A stretch of DNA of 32,361 nt from Candidatus Obscuribacterales bacterium (GTDB lineage Bacteria > Cyanobacteriota > Vampirovibrionia > Obscuribacterales > Obscuribacteraceae), in the NCBI GenBank assembly GCA_949127735.1, contig CASBPX010000084.1, positions 1-32,361 on the forward strand, written 5' to 3'. The notes under the pieces were generated by a model. It searched no databases. It had not been told where the DNA came from and saw only the letters and a list, made by a program, of their open reading frames with translations. This document shows positions 1-7,219 of this stretch, one piece after another (the stretch's first letter is position 1; each line of letters starts with the position of its first letter). The position numbers and the translations under genes were made by a program.

Positions 1-99
1 GACCAGTTGCGAGGCCAAAATTGAAGCCAGCGTCAGCCATTTTATCTTGCTCTTAAGCCCATGCCTGACAACAAGACTTTTAGAGGTCTTTGTGGCCAT
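1..99 (-). CDS. Partial gene: N-terminus of an exported or membrane protein
   Basis: Only the first 33 codons lie in the window; the gene runs off the left edge. On the minus strand an ATG at 97-99 is preceded by an AGGAGA ribosome-binding site about six bases upstream. The reading frame stays open to base 1. The peptide has a basic start (three Lys and an Arg before residue 20) followed by the hydrophobic run WLTLASILASQLV, which fits a signal peptide or signal anchor. Function cannot be told from this fragment. It diverges from the RDD gene at 235, so both promoters should lie in 100-234, but I see no convincing -35/-10 pair there. Confidence 0.6.
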   Translation of the reverse strand, partial: MATKTSKSLVVRHGLKSKIKWLTLASILASQLV

Positions 100-234
100 A
101 TGCTCTCCTGGAGAAATGCTCTGTCATTATATGGCCGTTAGCCAATTCTTAAATCCAAATAAAGCCAAGGGCCGCTGTCAAGAGGATTGATAAGATAGGT
201 AAATCGGTAAACTTTAAAGGCCTGCACATATTTC

Positions 235-1497
235 ATGACCTTAAATGACCCAAATGCAATACAACAAAGCAATAGCACCACATCTGGTAGCAAGGACACT
301 CCCCCGGAGTTGACACTTCCATTTAAAAGAAGCGTTGCTTGCTTAATCGATGGCCTTATTGTTGGAGCTCTATCTGCCGCTACTGTGTACGCGTTTCTTG
401 CTGCCAGCAACAATCTTGGTGATAATGCTGCATTGATGCCCTGCATTTGCGCCTTTGTTATCGGTTTCGTTGACGTGGTGCTGGCCTGTGGCGGTCTTTT
501 GGTGATCGGAGCACTCGTAGCAGGACATACTGTAAGCGTCAACTCAATAGTTTTCGGAGCATCAACTCCACTGATTTTGAATCATCTCTATCATGCAATC
601 TACGAAAGTTCGGCGAACAAAGCCACTCCCGGCAAAGAGATTATGCAATTGAAGGTAACTGTGCGCGACGGCGGCAGATTATCATTTAACGCGGCAATGC
701 GACGTAATTTTGCCAAAGTCTTGACGGTGACTGTGAGTATCATGCCCTTTATCTATTTGGTGGCAGGCAATCGTCGCCAGATGATTCATGATCGAATCGC
801 AGGGGCCTACGTAGATACTAAGAAAAATGTGGCAGCAAATTTGATGCACGCTGGTGCACCAAATTTAGTGCCCGAAATTGCTAAAATAGAAAAAACTGCC
901 TGCGCTGGAATTGGCAGGCGCGCCGTGGCCTCTATCCTTGATTCATTTCTATACTACGCAATCGTACAACTTACTGGTAGCTTTTGCCTGGTTGCCATGG
1001 CCCATGCCGTAGCCCACAATGCTGTCATTGCCGATGTATACATAATAATCGCCTTGCTCGGCTTCCTTTGTATGCTTACAACTGCTTTGACTGTAAGCAT
1101 CTTCGCCGCCTGCGAATGCAGTCACCTACAAGCCACTCCTGGCAAATTAGTGGCCGGAATCAGGGTAGTCTCTGAGGACGGCGGCAGAATTTCATTTATT
1201 CAGGCACTTGCAAAACAATTTAAGCAAGGACTTGCTTACTGTAGTCTGTATCCAATTTTAGGAATAATTACGCTAGTTTCCATGGCTCTGCCTGACCTCG
1301 GGCCCATTTTGTTTTTAGGGGGCTATCTGCTCTTTTATGTAGGCTACGGGCTGATTTTGTGTCTTTCCTTCAAAAACGGTCAGACTTTAATGGACCGGGT
1401 CTGTCAACGTTTTGTCATTCGAGACTTACCGCCGAAAAGCACCACCTATGGTATCGCTGCTGATACTCCAACACCAATATGGGAAAACAAAGGCTAA
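235..1497 (+). CDS. Membrane protein with two RDD domains
   Basis: A 420-aa integral membrane protein made of two RDD domains in tandem. Each copy shows the family's hallmarks: an Arg and an Asp seven or eight residues apart at the start of the first helix (R32/D39 and R228/D236), the ATPGK loop before an amphipathic stretch (130-134 and 300-304), the DGGR(L/I)SF motif (145-151 and 315-321), and a final Asp-Arg (186-187 and 387-388). Most RDD proteins have one domain, so this is a duplication or fusion. Transport of ions or small solutes has been suggested for some RDD proteins, but the family is poorly defined. Its stop lies two bases before the start of the WG-repeat gene, so the two are probably co-transcribed. 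The ribosome-binding site is weak. Family assignment is secure, function is not. Confidence 0.85.
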   Translation: MTLNDPNAIQQSNSTTSGSKDTPPELTLPFKRSVACLIDGLIVGALSAATVYAFLAASNNLGDNAALMPCICAFVIGFVDVVLACGGLLVIGALVAGHTVSVNSIVFGASTPLILNHLYHAIYESSANKATPGKEIMQLKVTVRDGGRLSFNAAMRRNFAKVLTVTVSIMPFIYLVAGNRRQMIHDRIAGAYVDTKKNVAANLMHAGAPNLVPEIAKIEKTACAGIGRRAVASILDSFLYYAIVQLTGSFCLVAMAHAVAHNAVIADVYIIIALLGFLCMLTTALTVSIFAACECSHLQATPGKLVAGIRVVSEDGGRISFIQALAKQFKQGLAYCSLYPILGIITLVSMALPDLGPILFLGGYLLFYVGYGLILCLSFKNGQTLMDRVCQRFVIRDLPPKSTTYGIAADTPTPIWENKG

Positions 1498-1499
1498 TT

Positions 1500-2774
1500 A
1501 TGAATAAGAAAAGATCATTAGTTTTGGCCGGCATTTTAACTGCTTCGTGCGCAGCCCTGATTGGACCTTCCTTAGCGGGGCAAGAGCCCATGGTAACCGC
1601 AACCATGGCCATGTGCGCCGACGCTGTTTTTCGCCTGACAGGCGTAGAGCAAGAAAGTGATGCAGCAGTGATTGCAGTTCAAAAGGGATACGCGTCACGT
1701 TTTGGTTTTATTGACAGAACCGGCAAGCAGGTTATTGCCCCACAATATGAACAGACCGCTAGCTTTCATGAAGGCATGTGCGCCGTGCGCGTTAAAAAGC
1801 GCTGGGGTTTCATAAATAGGACCGGCAAGATGGTGGTGCCACCAACATATAACCGCGTGCTCGATTATTCGGAAGGGTTAGCACCTGTGAGAGAAGGAAT
1901 CGTCTGGAGCTACATCGATAAAGAAGGCCGACAGGCGATTGCACCAAATAACTGGAGAACAGCCACAGCGTTTAAGAACGGAGTCGCTCGAGTTGCAGTA
2001 GGCGACAAGCAGGGTCTGATCAGAAAGGATGGTAAGTTCATTTGTCAGAATCTTGATGAAATCAGTGAACCTTCTGAATATTTATTCCGCACAAAAAAAG
2101 GTTCAAAATATGGTTTTGTAAATAGCAACGGAACGTTGCTTCTGGAGCCGCAATTCAGCGATGCGTCAAACTTTTCGGAATCATTAGCGGCGGTGTCAAA
2201 AGATGGCAAGTGGGGTTATATTGACGGCTTCACCCGCATGGTCATACCGCCAAAATTTGACACCGCCGGCGATTTCCACAATGGTGTAGCGGTTGTAAGC
2301 GTGAAAGGCAAATATGGATTGATCGATAGAAGAGGTGCGTATCGTCTCCGGCCAGCTTACAGCTATCTCTCCACCATTTTGCCGCCTGAAAAAGCGGTCC
2401 ATTTCGGAGACAACCGGTTTTCGAGTCTCACGGCAGAAGGTTTGACGCCAATCATCGATAATTCTCTCTGGGGTTTCGCCGACAGCACCGGAAAAATTGT
2501 CGTTAAGTGTCAATTTGGCCAAGTTCAACCATTTTCTGAAGGGTTGGCTAGCGTCGCAATATTTGACATGCCAATTGCCGTTGCAAATGCTATCAAAAAC
2601 GGCAAGATGTACGCTGCTGAGTGCGAAGCAGAAGCTAAAGCAGAAGCGGAAGCTGAGCCGGAAGCTGAGCCTGAAACCGAAGATGAAACTGAATCTGAAA
2701 CCGACACCGAAACTAAAAACGAAACTAAAACAAATTTAGTCGAAGAAAAAGAGAACCGCTCTACAGAACAGTGA
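1500..2774 (+). CDS. Exported WG-repeat protein with acidic C-terminal tail
   Basis: The 424-aa protein starts at the ATG at 1500; an in-frame ATG at 1479 lies inside the RDD gene and would spoil the signal peptide. Residues 1-26 (MNKKRSLVLAGILTASCAAL and on) look like a signal peptide. The body is a run of at least seven WG repeats, seen as G-(F/Y/L)-(I/V)-(D/N)-x-x-G units followed by I/V-x-P-x-Y/F about ten residues later. WG repeats are taken to form a beta-propeller-like or solenoid fold for binding; no catalytic residue is visible. The last 50 residues are Glu/Ala/Thr-rich low complexity and probably disordered. It likely acts in the periplasm or outside the cell, and its tight link with the RDD protein suggests a joint envelope task. 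The binding partner is unknown. Confidence 0.85.
   Translation: MNKKRSLVLAGILTASCAALIGPSLAGQEPMVTATMAMCADAVFRLTGVEQESDAAVIAVQKGYASRFGFIDRTGKQVIAPQYEQTASFHEGMCAVRVKKRWGFINRTGKMVVPPTYNRVLDYSEGLAPVREGIVWSYIDKEGRQAIAPNNWRTATAFKNGVARVAVGDKQGLIRKDGKFICQNLDEISEPSEYLFRTKKGSKYGFVNSNGTLLLEPQFSDASNFSESLAAVSKDGKWGYIDGFTRMVIPPKFDTAGDFHNGVAVVSVKGKYGLIDRRGAYRLRPAYSYLSTILPPEKAVHFGDNRFSSLTAEGLTPIIDNSLWGFADSTGKIVVKCQFGQVQPFSEGLASVAIFDMPIAVANAIKNGKMYAAECEAEAKAEAEAEPEAEPETEDETESETDTETKNETKTNLVEEKENRSTEQ
2624..2731 (+). repeat. Low-complexity GAA/GAN triplet run coding an acidic tail
   Basis: About 108 bases rich in GAA, GCT/GCG and ACT/ACC codons encode alternating Glu-Ala, Glu-Pro and then Glu-Thr/Asp dipeptides at the end of the WG-repeat protein. 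The early half is E-A/E-P rich, the later half E-T/D-T rich, suggesting stepwise expansion of a short unit. Such tracts are prone to slippage and length variation. Confidence 0.7.
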
Positions 2775-2781
2775 GCGGTTC
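2753..2781 (+). terminator. Possible hairpin at the end of the RDD/WG operon
   Basis: GAACCGCTC (2753-2761) and GAGCGGTTC (2773-2781) are a perfect 9-bp inverted repeat with an 11-base loop, spanning the TGA stop at 2772-2774. No T-run follows, so it is not a classical intrinsic terminator. It could protect the 3' end or mark the boundary with the converging kinase gene at 2833. Confidence 0.35.
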
Positions 2782-2832
2782 AGCTGAGTCGCCAACGGCC
2801 ATTTCGCCAGAAGTTCCCGCATGGTTGAAGAT

Positions 2833-4944
2833 TTAATACATATGTATCAATATTTTATTCATTCTTGGCAATGCACGCTCTAGAACCAATTTAACACTGC
2901 TCGTCTTAAGCACGTTGGGCAATGTCAATTCCCGCATCCTTCTAAACTGCTTTAATGTCTCCACACTAGCTAATGTCAGATTCGGGCATTCATTGATGTT
3001 TAGCAAAGTCAATTTGTTTTTCAGAGGCAACAGCAGAAGCAAATCACTATCACTAATTGACGTTCCGCTCAAAACTAACGAATGCAAATTCTGCAGGCGA
3101 GCAACTGCTTTTAAGTCGTCTGAACTTAATTCGGTTTGGCTCAGATCGAGCTCTTCAATCTTCGGATTAACTCGTGCTAAAACCAGCGCAACCTGATCAA
3201 TTTTTTCAATATTTAGTGAGAGCAGCCGAGCAAGAACGCCGCAACTAGCCAGTGCAGCACCAGTGACGTCGCATTGAGCAATATTGAGTTTTTGAAGATT
3301 CGGCAAGCCGGCGATTATACTCAGATCGTTATTGTTGACGTGAGCTTGAGGCAGTTCTAGTACTGTTAACCCTGTTAAGCAACCTACCATCGGCAGCAGC
3401 TTTGCATTGCGTTGAGGTAGCCTCTCAATTTTCAAAGAATAGAGCTCATCGGGACGAAAATACTTTAGAAGCTCCGGGTAAGCACCAATAATGTAATTTC
3501 CCTCCAACACTAATTTTGCCTTTTCCGATACTCGAATTATATCGGCGGCTTGTTGACGGGACTTTGACCTACCTTCGTCAAAAAAAAGATTGCCTAGCGA
3601 AAATTTACTGGGAAAGTGAAATTCTTTAATAGTGTCCTTTCCTACTTTTTTTAAGCGAGAAAATTGCTTTACATCAGAACTAAGAAAGGCATTAATTTCT
3701 TTGATCTCAGATGCGCTCACTTCCGGTTCTGACCCATAATCGTATTTCCTCGCCAGCAACCGAGGAAGATAATCATCTGGTATGCCCACCTCAGCCGGTT
3801 TGGTAATTGCAGATGGTAAGTCACTTATTTTGGAAGGCGACCTTTGACCAAGAAAAGAGAAAGTTGTTAAAACCCCTGCCAGAATAATCACGGCGACGGC
3901 AGTGAGCATCAGCGGAACTTTTGAACCCGATAGTTGACTATCAGTATTGTTTTCGCTGGTCTGACCAAATTCGTTCTCCAAGCCGCGATCTTGCGCAGTA
4001 ACGAACAAAGGAGCATTTTTTGAGCCCAAATAATTGTTTTCCTGCGTAGCACTCTCACTCCTGTCACTGTCGATTGAAGGCACAAGTAAGGCGGCCACGT
4101 CGGCAAGCGACTGAAACCGATCTGATGGGTCTTTAGCCAATAGTTTGGCAACGATACTTTCCAGTCTTGGTGGAAAATAAAGATCTGCTGCCACCGCATT
4201 TAGTGCTGGAGCAGCTGTAGTTTGATGTAAGATTGTGGTTTCAACGGCGGTGCGACCAAGCAGTGGAGGTCTGCCGGTCAAAGCTTGGAAGAGTGACACG
4301 CCAACCGAATACATGTCACTGCGGCCATCAAGTCTGCCGCCAAGACACTGTTCTGGGCTCATATAGAGCGGACTACCAAAAACTTCTCCAGCGGCGGTTA
4401 GAGCCTGAATAGTTCGACCGTCGTCATCAACTAATTTAGCGATACCGAAGTCTACTATTTTTACAGATGCAGTGTTAATTGGCGCATCAATGCCAAGGGA
4501 AAGCATAATATTGCCTGGTTTGATATCGCGATGAATAATGCCGCGATCATTGGCATAAGCCAGCCCATTGCAAACCTGGCGAAAAATTGGCAGAGCATTC
4601 GACCAGGATAGATGATGATTCTGTTGCAAATAATCGGCAAGAGAGTCGCCCTCCAACAAATCCATGGTGTAAAAGGGCCGACCATCGTCGGTTTTATTCA
4701 TGTCGTAAATTTTGACAATATTGGGATGATCAAGGCGGGCAATAGCCTGAGCCTCTTTGCGAAATCTCAACCAGGCTGATTCAGACAGCTGTTCGGTTTT
4801 GAGGACCTTAAGAGCCAGTATTCTATGCATGATTAAATGCTCGACTTTATACACGAGGCCCATGCCGCCTTCGCCAATAAAATCAAGCACCTTGTACGTG
4901 CCACCGATTACAGAGCCGTTTTCAAAACTATCAGGTGCAGACAC
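2833..4944 (-). CDS. Membrane Ser/Thr protein kinase with LRR-like C-terminal domain
   Basis: A 703-aa Hanks-type kinase. Residues 17-290 form the kinase domain: glycine loop GEGGMG at 24-29, Lys46, HRD at 138-140 with Asn145, DFG at 165-167, and S-P-L-Y-M-S-P-E-Q before the APE-equivalent position. All key catalytic residues are present. A single membrane span lies at about 343-366, after a hydrophilic linker. The outside part, roughly 500-695, consists of Leu-rich units with L-x-x-L-x-(I/L)-x-x spacing, such as LQKLNIAQCDVT and LHSLVLSGTSIS, resembling leucine-rich repeats. The layout is that of a receptor kinase: cytoplasmic catalytic head, sensor outside. The start is a GTG at 4942-4944; the nearby ATG is out of frame. 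It converges on the WG-repeat gene. Substrate unknown. Confidence 0.9.
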   Translation of the reverse strand: MSAPDSFENGSVIGGTYKVLDFIGEGGMGLVYKVEHLIMHRILALKVLKTEQLSESAWLRFRKEAQAIARLDHPNIVKIYDMNKTDDGRPFYTMDLLEGDSLADYLQQNHHLSWSNALPIFRQVCNGLAYANDRGIIHRDIKPGNIMLSLGIDAPINTASVKIVDFGIAKLVDDDGRTIQALTAAGEVFGSPLYMSPEQCLGGRLDGRSDMYSVGVSLFQALTGRPPLLGRTAVETTILHQTTAAPALNAVAADLYFPPRLESIVAKLLAKDPSDRFQSLADVAALLVPSIDSDRSESATQENNYLGSKNAPLFVTAQDRGLENEFGQTSENNTDSQLSGSKVPLMLTAVAVIILAGVLTTFSFLGQRSPSKISDLPSAITKPAEVGIPDDYLPRLLARKYDYGSEPEVSASEIKEINAFLSSDVKQFSRLKKVGKDTIKEFHFPSKFSLGNLFFDEGRSKSRQQAADIIRVSEKAKLVLEGNYIIGAYPELLKYFRPDELYSLKIERLPQRNAKLLPMVGCLTGLTVLELPQAHVNNNDLSIIAGLPNLQKLNIAQCDVTGAALASCGVLARLLSLNIEKIDQVALVLARVNPKIEELDLSQTELSSDDLKAVARLQNLHSLVLSGTSISDSDLLLLLPLKNKLTLLNINECPNLTLASVETLKQFRRMRELTLPNVLKTSSVKLVLERALPRMNKILIHMY

Positions 4945-4970
4945 TTCACAACCATATTAAATTCAGCTAT

Positions 4971-4989
4971 TGCCGAAATTCACTCGGCA
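4971..4989. other. Short perfect hairpin between tRNA cluster and kinase gene
   Basis: TGCCGA (4971-4976) and TCGGCA (4984-4989) form a 6-bp stem with a 7-base loop. It sits downstream of tRNA-Glu and upstream of the kinase start on the same strand, so it might end the tRNA transcript. It has no T-run on the minus strand, so this role is only a possibility. Confidence 0.25.
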
Positions 4990-5069
4990 AAGATGATTGT
5001 ACAGTGCCTGTAGCTGCTATCGGGTCAATTGTTTAGTGCCTTCAGCCCAATCAAGTCACTCAGAATAAT

Positions 5070-5141
5070 TAGCGCTAACGGGAATTGAACCCGTGTCTCC
5101 GGTGTGAAAAACCGGCTTCCTAACCACTAGAAGATAGCGCC
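5070..5141 (-). tRNA. tRNA-Glu (anticodon UUC)
   Basis: The minus strand folds as a full cloverleaf. The acceptor GGCGCTA (5135-5141) pairs with TAGCGCT (5071-5077) with one G-U. The anticodon stem CCGGT/ACCGG encloses the loop TTTTCAC, with anticodon TTC. The T arm reads CGGGTTCAATTCCCG. The discriminator base is A and no CCA is encoded. It is the last of three tRNAs in the direction of transcription. Confidence 0.95.
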
Positions 5142-5145
5142 AAAT

Positions 5146-5218
5146 TCTCCCAGGCAGGATTTGAACCTGCGGCCCCACGCTTAAAAGGCGTTCACTCTAA
5201 CCGCTGAGTTACTGGGAG
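5146..5218 (-). tRNA. tRNA-Lys (anticodon UUU)
   Basis: On the minus strand the acceptor arms CTCCCAG (5212-5218) and CTGGGAG (5147-5153) pair fully. The D stem is ACTC/GAGT, the anticodon loop CTTTTAA contains TTT, and the T arm GCAGG/CCTGC closes a TTCAAAT loop. The outermost anticodon-stem pair looks mismatched (A-G). Discriminator A, no encoded CCA. Four bases separate it from tRNA-Glu. Confidence 0.94.
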
Positions 5219-5221
5219 ATA

Positions 5222-5295
5222 CACCCTGGGAGAGATTTGAACTCCCGACAACGCACGTTCGTAACGTGCTGCTCTGTCCGCTGAGCTACCAGGGC
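5222..5295 (-). tRNA. tRNA-Arg (anticodon ACG)
   Basis: On the minus strand the acceptor GCCCTGG (5289-5295) pairs with CCAGGGT (5223-5229) with one G-U. The D stem is GCTC/GAGC. The anticodon stem GCACG/CGTGC holds the loop TTACGAA, with anticodon ACG; its A34 would need TadA editing to inosine to read all CGN codons it serves. The discriminator is G. It is the first gene of the tRNA cluster, three bases from tRNA-Lys. Confidence 0.94.
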
Positions 5296-5369
5296 TTGCT
5301 ATTGGAGATGAGATCTGAGGAGAACAGATAGGAGAGAGGGGAACCACAGGCGGTGCAAATCCTGCTTTC

Positions 5370-5390
5370 AGAAAAACCTCGAGTTTTTCT
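5370..5390. other. AT-rich perfect hairpin
   Basis: AGAAAAAC (5370-5377) and GTTTTTCT (5383-5390) are perfect inverted repeats with a 5-base loop. On the plus strand a few T residues follow, so it is weakly terminator-like in that direction, but no plus-strand gene precedes it. It may be a protein-binding palindrome ahead of the tRNA promoter. Confidence 0.35.
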
Positions 5391-5554
5391 TTAAACAGCG
5401 CAACCACTGTTTTTAATTGCTTCCGCTCAGGTCACACGTTTTATACATCGCTCTATGACCACAAGCCGAAACAGAGCCATAATCTGAATGACTGACTGCG
5501 GACTTATTTTAGTTGAACGCATAAATAGAACTGACATTATCGAGAACCTTTTTT

Positions 5555-5631
5555 TTCAACAGAGCAAAACGACGCAAACGTGTAAACGGTGACTAGGACC
5601 GTTTCTCGCTTGATTTTCGCTCTGTGTTGAA
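5555..5631. other. Long imperfect hairpin, possible small RNA
   Basis: The outer arms TTCAACAGAGC (5555-5565) and GCTCTGTGTTGAA (5619-5631) pair except for a 2-base bulge, and AAAA/TTTT extends the stem inward. At the tip AAACGGT (5584-5590) and ACCGTTT (5597-5603) form a perfect 7-bp stem with a 7-base loop. The whole 77-base unit could fold as one rod with an internal bulge. It is preceded by a run of eight T on the plus strand, i.e. A residues follow the base. I match it to no known RNA family; it may be a regulatory RNA, or a chance structure. Confidence 0.35.
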
Positions 5632-5752
5632 GTTCACGATTTTATACCTGAAAAGAAAAAGGCCCGAGACCTCTACAACATTTGTACCACAAAATAGGAG
5701 AATTGCAAATGAGAGAAATGTCTAGAAGTTAAAAAGTAGAACAAGGCAACGC

Positions 5753-7219
5753 TTAAACGGCCACTTGCGCAGCAAGACGCTTGAGTACAGGCAGCAACTG
5801 TGAAACATTTTGATAGCGTTCGGACGCTTCCAACCTCGTGCACGATTCTATTAACTGCGAAAGTTCTTCAGATACTTGTGGAGTCTGATCTGTTTTCCCG
5901 TTCTCACTTAGCGCGGCTTCCTGATCAGCTCTCGGGTTAGAATTCGATAGTGCCTCCGGCTCACGGCCCACCAGCAAGAAATAGAGTGTACAGCCAAAGG
6001 CATATATATCGCTCTGCACTGTTGCTTTGCCTCGCAACTGCTCGGGTGCAATAAAAGAGTGTTTTCCAACAAAGGTACCGGTGGCAGTGCCTATAAATTC
6101 ATTTGCGGCACCAAAGTCGACCAAAATGACTTTACCGTCATTGCGCAAAATTATATTATCGGGTGTAAGATCGCGGTGAACAATTGGTTGTTCGCGCTCG
6201 TGCAAAACTTTGAGCGTGTTAGCAATCTGAATGCCCCATTCCAAAACATCGGCTTCTTTCTGTGGTCCGTTCTGCCGCACCAATTGCCACAAATCAACTC
6301 CATTGACATACTCAAGAATCATGTAATTGCGATCTAGTTCGGTGAAGCAATCAAGTACTTTTACGATACCGGGATAATCTACTTTCATTAAGAGCTTTGC
6401 TTCACGATCAAAAAGTTCTTTAGCTTTATCTTTGAGCTCGGCTGAGCCGTGTTGTGGAATCGTCGCTTCCTTCAACACTACGAGCTTGCTACCATCGAGT
6501 TGGCAAAGATAAATAGCGGAGAGACCACCTGTCGCCAACTGGCGCACCACTTTCAAACTGCTGTTGCGCAGCACCCGACCAGGTTCAAGCGGAACATATT
6601 GCGTTGGGCAAAAACGTCTGCCTAATTCATCTTCCCACAAGTCTGTGTAGCTGGGTAGCAGACTCTCTCTGGCTCCCACGCGTAAAATATTTCGTAACTC
6701 CTCAAGATTTGCAGTGCAATTTTCGGGAGCCCACATGTGCACCGCCAGGAGCAATTGCTCAATAAACTCCGGTTGAATATCTTTGACGAGCAAGCTCGCC
6801 ACTCTGCCATTCTCCCCAGTGATTTGCAAGCGTGAACTCTCTGGAGAATCTTTGATAATTGATGCATCAATCACTTTGATTGAACGCCATGACAAATGTT
6901 TCCTCCAACTTAATCTGCCACCAACCATAGCTGGCAAAGTAATGCCTTGCCTGTTGATGATTAAAAAATCGCTGACCAAAAAGCGCTTGAACAAAAGTGC
7001 CGCCAAAGTTAGACAGATACTGAGCGCGAGCATCGGGGCGGCCTGCTCGGTGATGGTGGAATATTTTCCCTGCTGCAAGAGCGTAATTAGACTACCAAGC
7101 ATACAAATGCTAGCGATGGGGCAAAAGATGCCCCACAGTGGGAAGGTAACATTGAGGAAAACATCAATATATTGTCGTAACCAGCTTCTGCATTGGCTTT
7201 GAATAACTAGATCAGCCAC
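5753..7219 (-). CDS. Membrane-anchored Ser/Thr protein kinase (second of a pair)
   Basis: 488 aa. Two hydrophobic segments (about 22-50 and 60-86) are followed by a roughly 75-residue beta-rich region that may be a bacterial PH-like domain, then the kinase domain from about 222 to 485. Catalytic residues: Lys250, HRD 348-350 with Asn355, DFG 368-370, and S-F-I-A-P-E-Q at 388-393. The glycine loop reads LATGGLSAIYLC, so it departs from GxGxxG. The GTG start at 7217-7219 overlaps the stop of the upstream kinase by eight bases, which points to translational coupling. Domain order and the linker YT(D/E)LW...LEPG(R/H)V are shared with that kinase, so the two are paralogues. The C-terminal catalytic head should be cytoplasmic. 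Substrates are unknown. Confidence 0.88.
   Translation of the reverse strand: MADLVIQSQCRSWLRQYIDVFLNVTFPLWGIFCPIASICMLGSLITLLQQGKYSTITEQAAPMLALSICLTLAALLFKRFLVSDFLIINRQGITLPAMVGGRLSWRKHLSWRSIKVIDASIIKDSPESSRLQITGENGRVASLLVKDIQPEFIEQLLLAVHMWAPENCTANLEELRNILRVGARESLLPSYTDLWEDELGRRFCPTQYVPLEPGRVLRNSSLKVVRQLATGGLSAIYLCQLDGSKLVVLKEATIPQHGSAELKDKAKELFDREAKLLMKVDYPGIVKVLDCFTELDRNYMILEYVNGVDLWQLVRQNGPQKEADVLEWGIQIANTLKVLHEREQPIVHRDLTPDNIILRNDGKVILVDFGAANEFIGTATGTFVGKHSFIAPEQLRGKATVQSDIYAFGCTLYFLLVGREPEALSNSNPRADQEAALSENGKTDQTPQVSEELSQLIESCTRLEASERYQNVSQLLPVLKRLAAQVAV

Larger units (their letters stand above)
5296..5752. other. Intergenic region with two inverted-repeat structures
   Basis: This stretch lies upstream of the tRNA cluster and downstream of the kinase gene ending at 5753. 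No convincing coding region is present. It holds two structures listed separately (5370-5390 and 5555-5631). A seven-codon open frame at 5709-5732 has an AGGAG eight bases ahead of its ATG, but no gene follows it on that strand. The tRNA promoter should lie at its left end; I see no consensus -35/-10 there. Confidence 0.5.

Noticed and set aside
138..542. 134-codon frame on the minus strand opposite the RDD gene.
   Set aside because: It is a shadow of the RDD coding sequence with no recognisable features and unusual composition.
5351..5366. Piece resembling the T arm of a tRNA (GGTGCAAATCCTGC).
   Set aside because: No other tRNA arms can be folded around it; too short to call a tRNA remnant.
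5192..5407. 71-codon frame on the minus strand over the tRNA cluster.
   Set aside because: It runs through tRNA-Lys and tRNA-Arg, which fold convincingly, and has no protein features.
5709..5732. Seven-codon frame with an AGGAG site at ideal distance, looking like a leader peptide.
   Set aside because: No plus-strand gene follows that it could control; the next genes run the other way.
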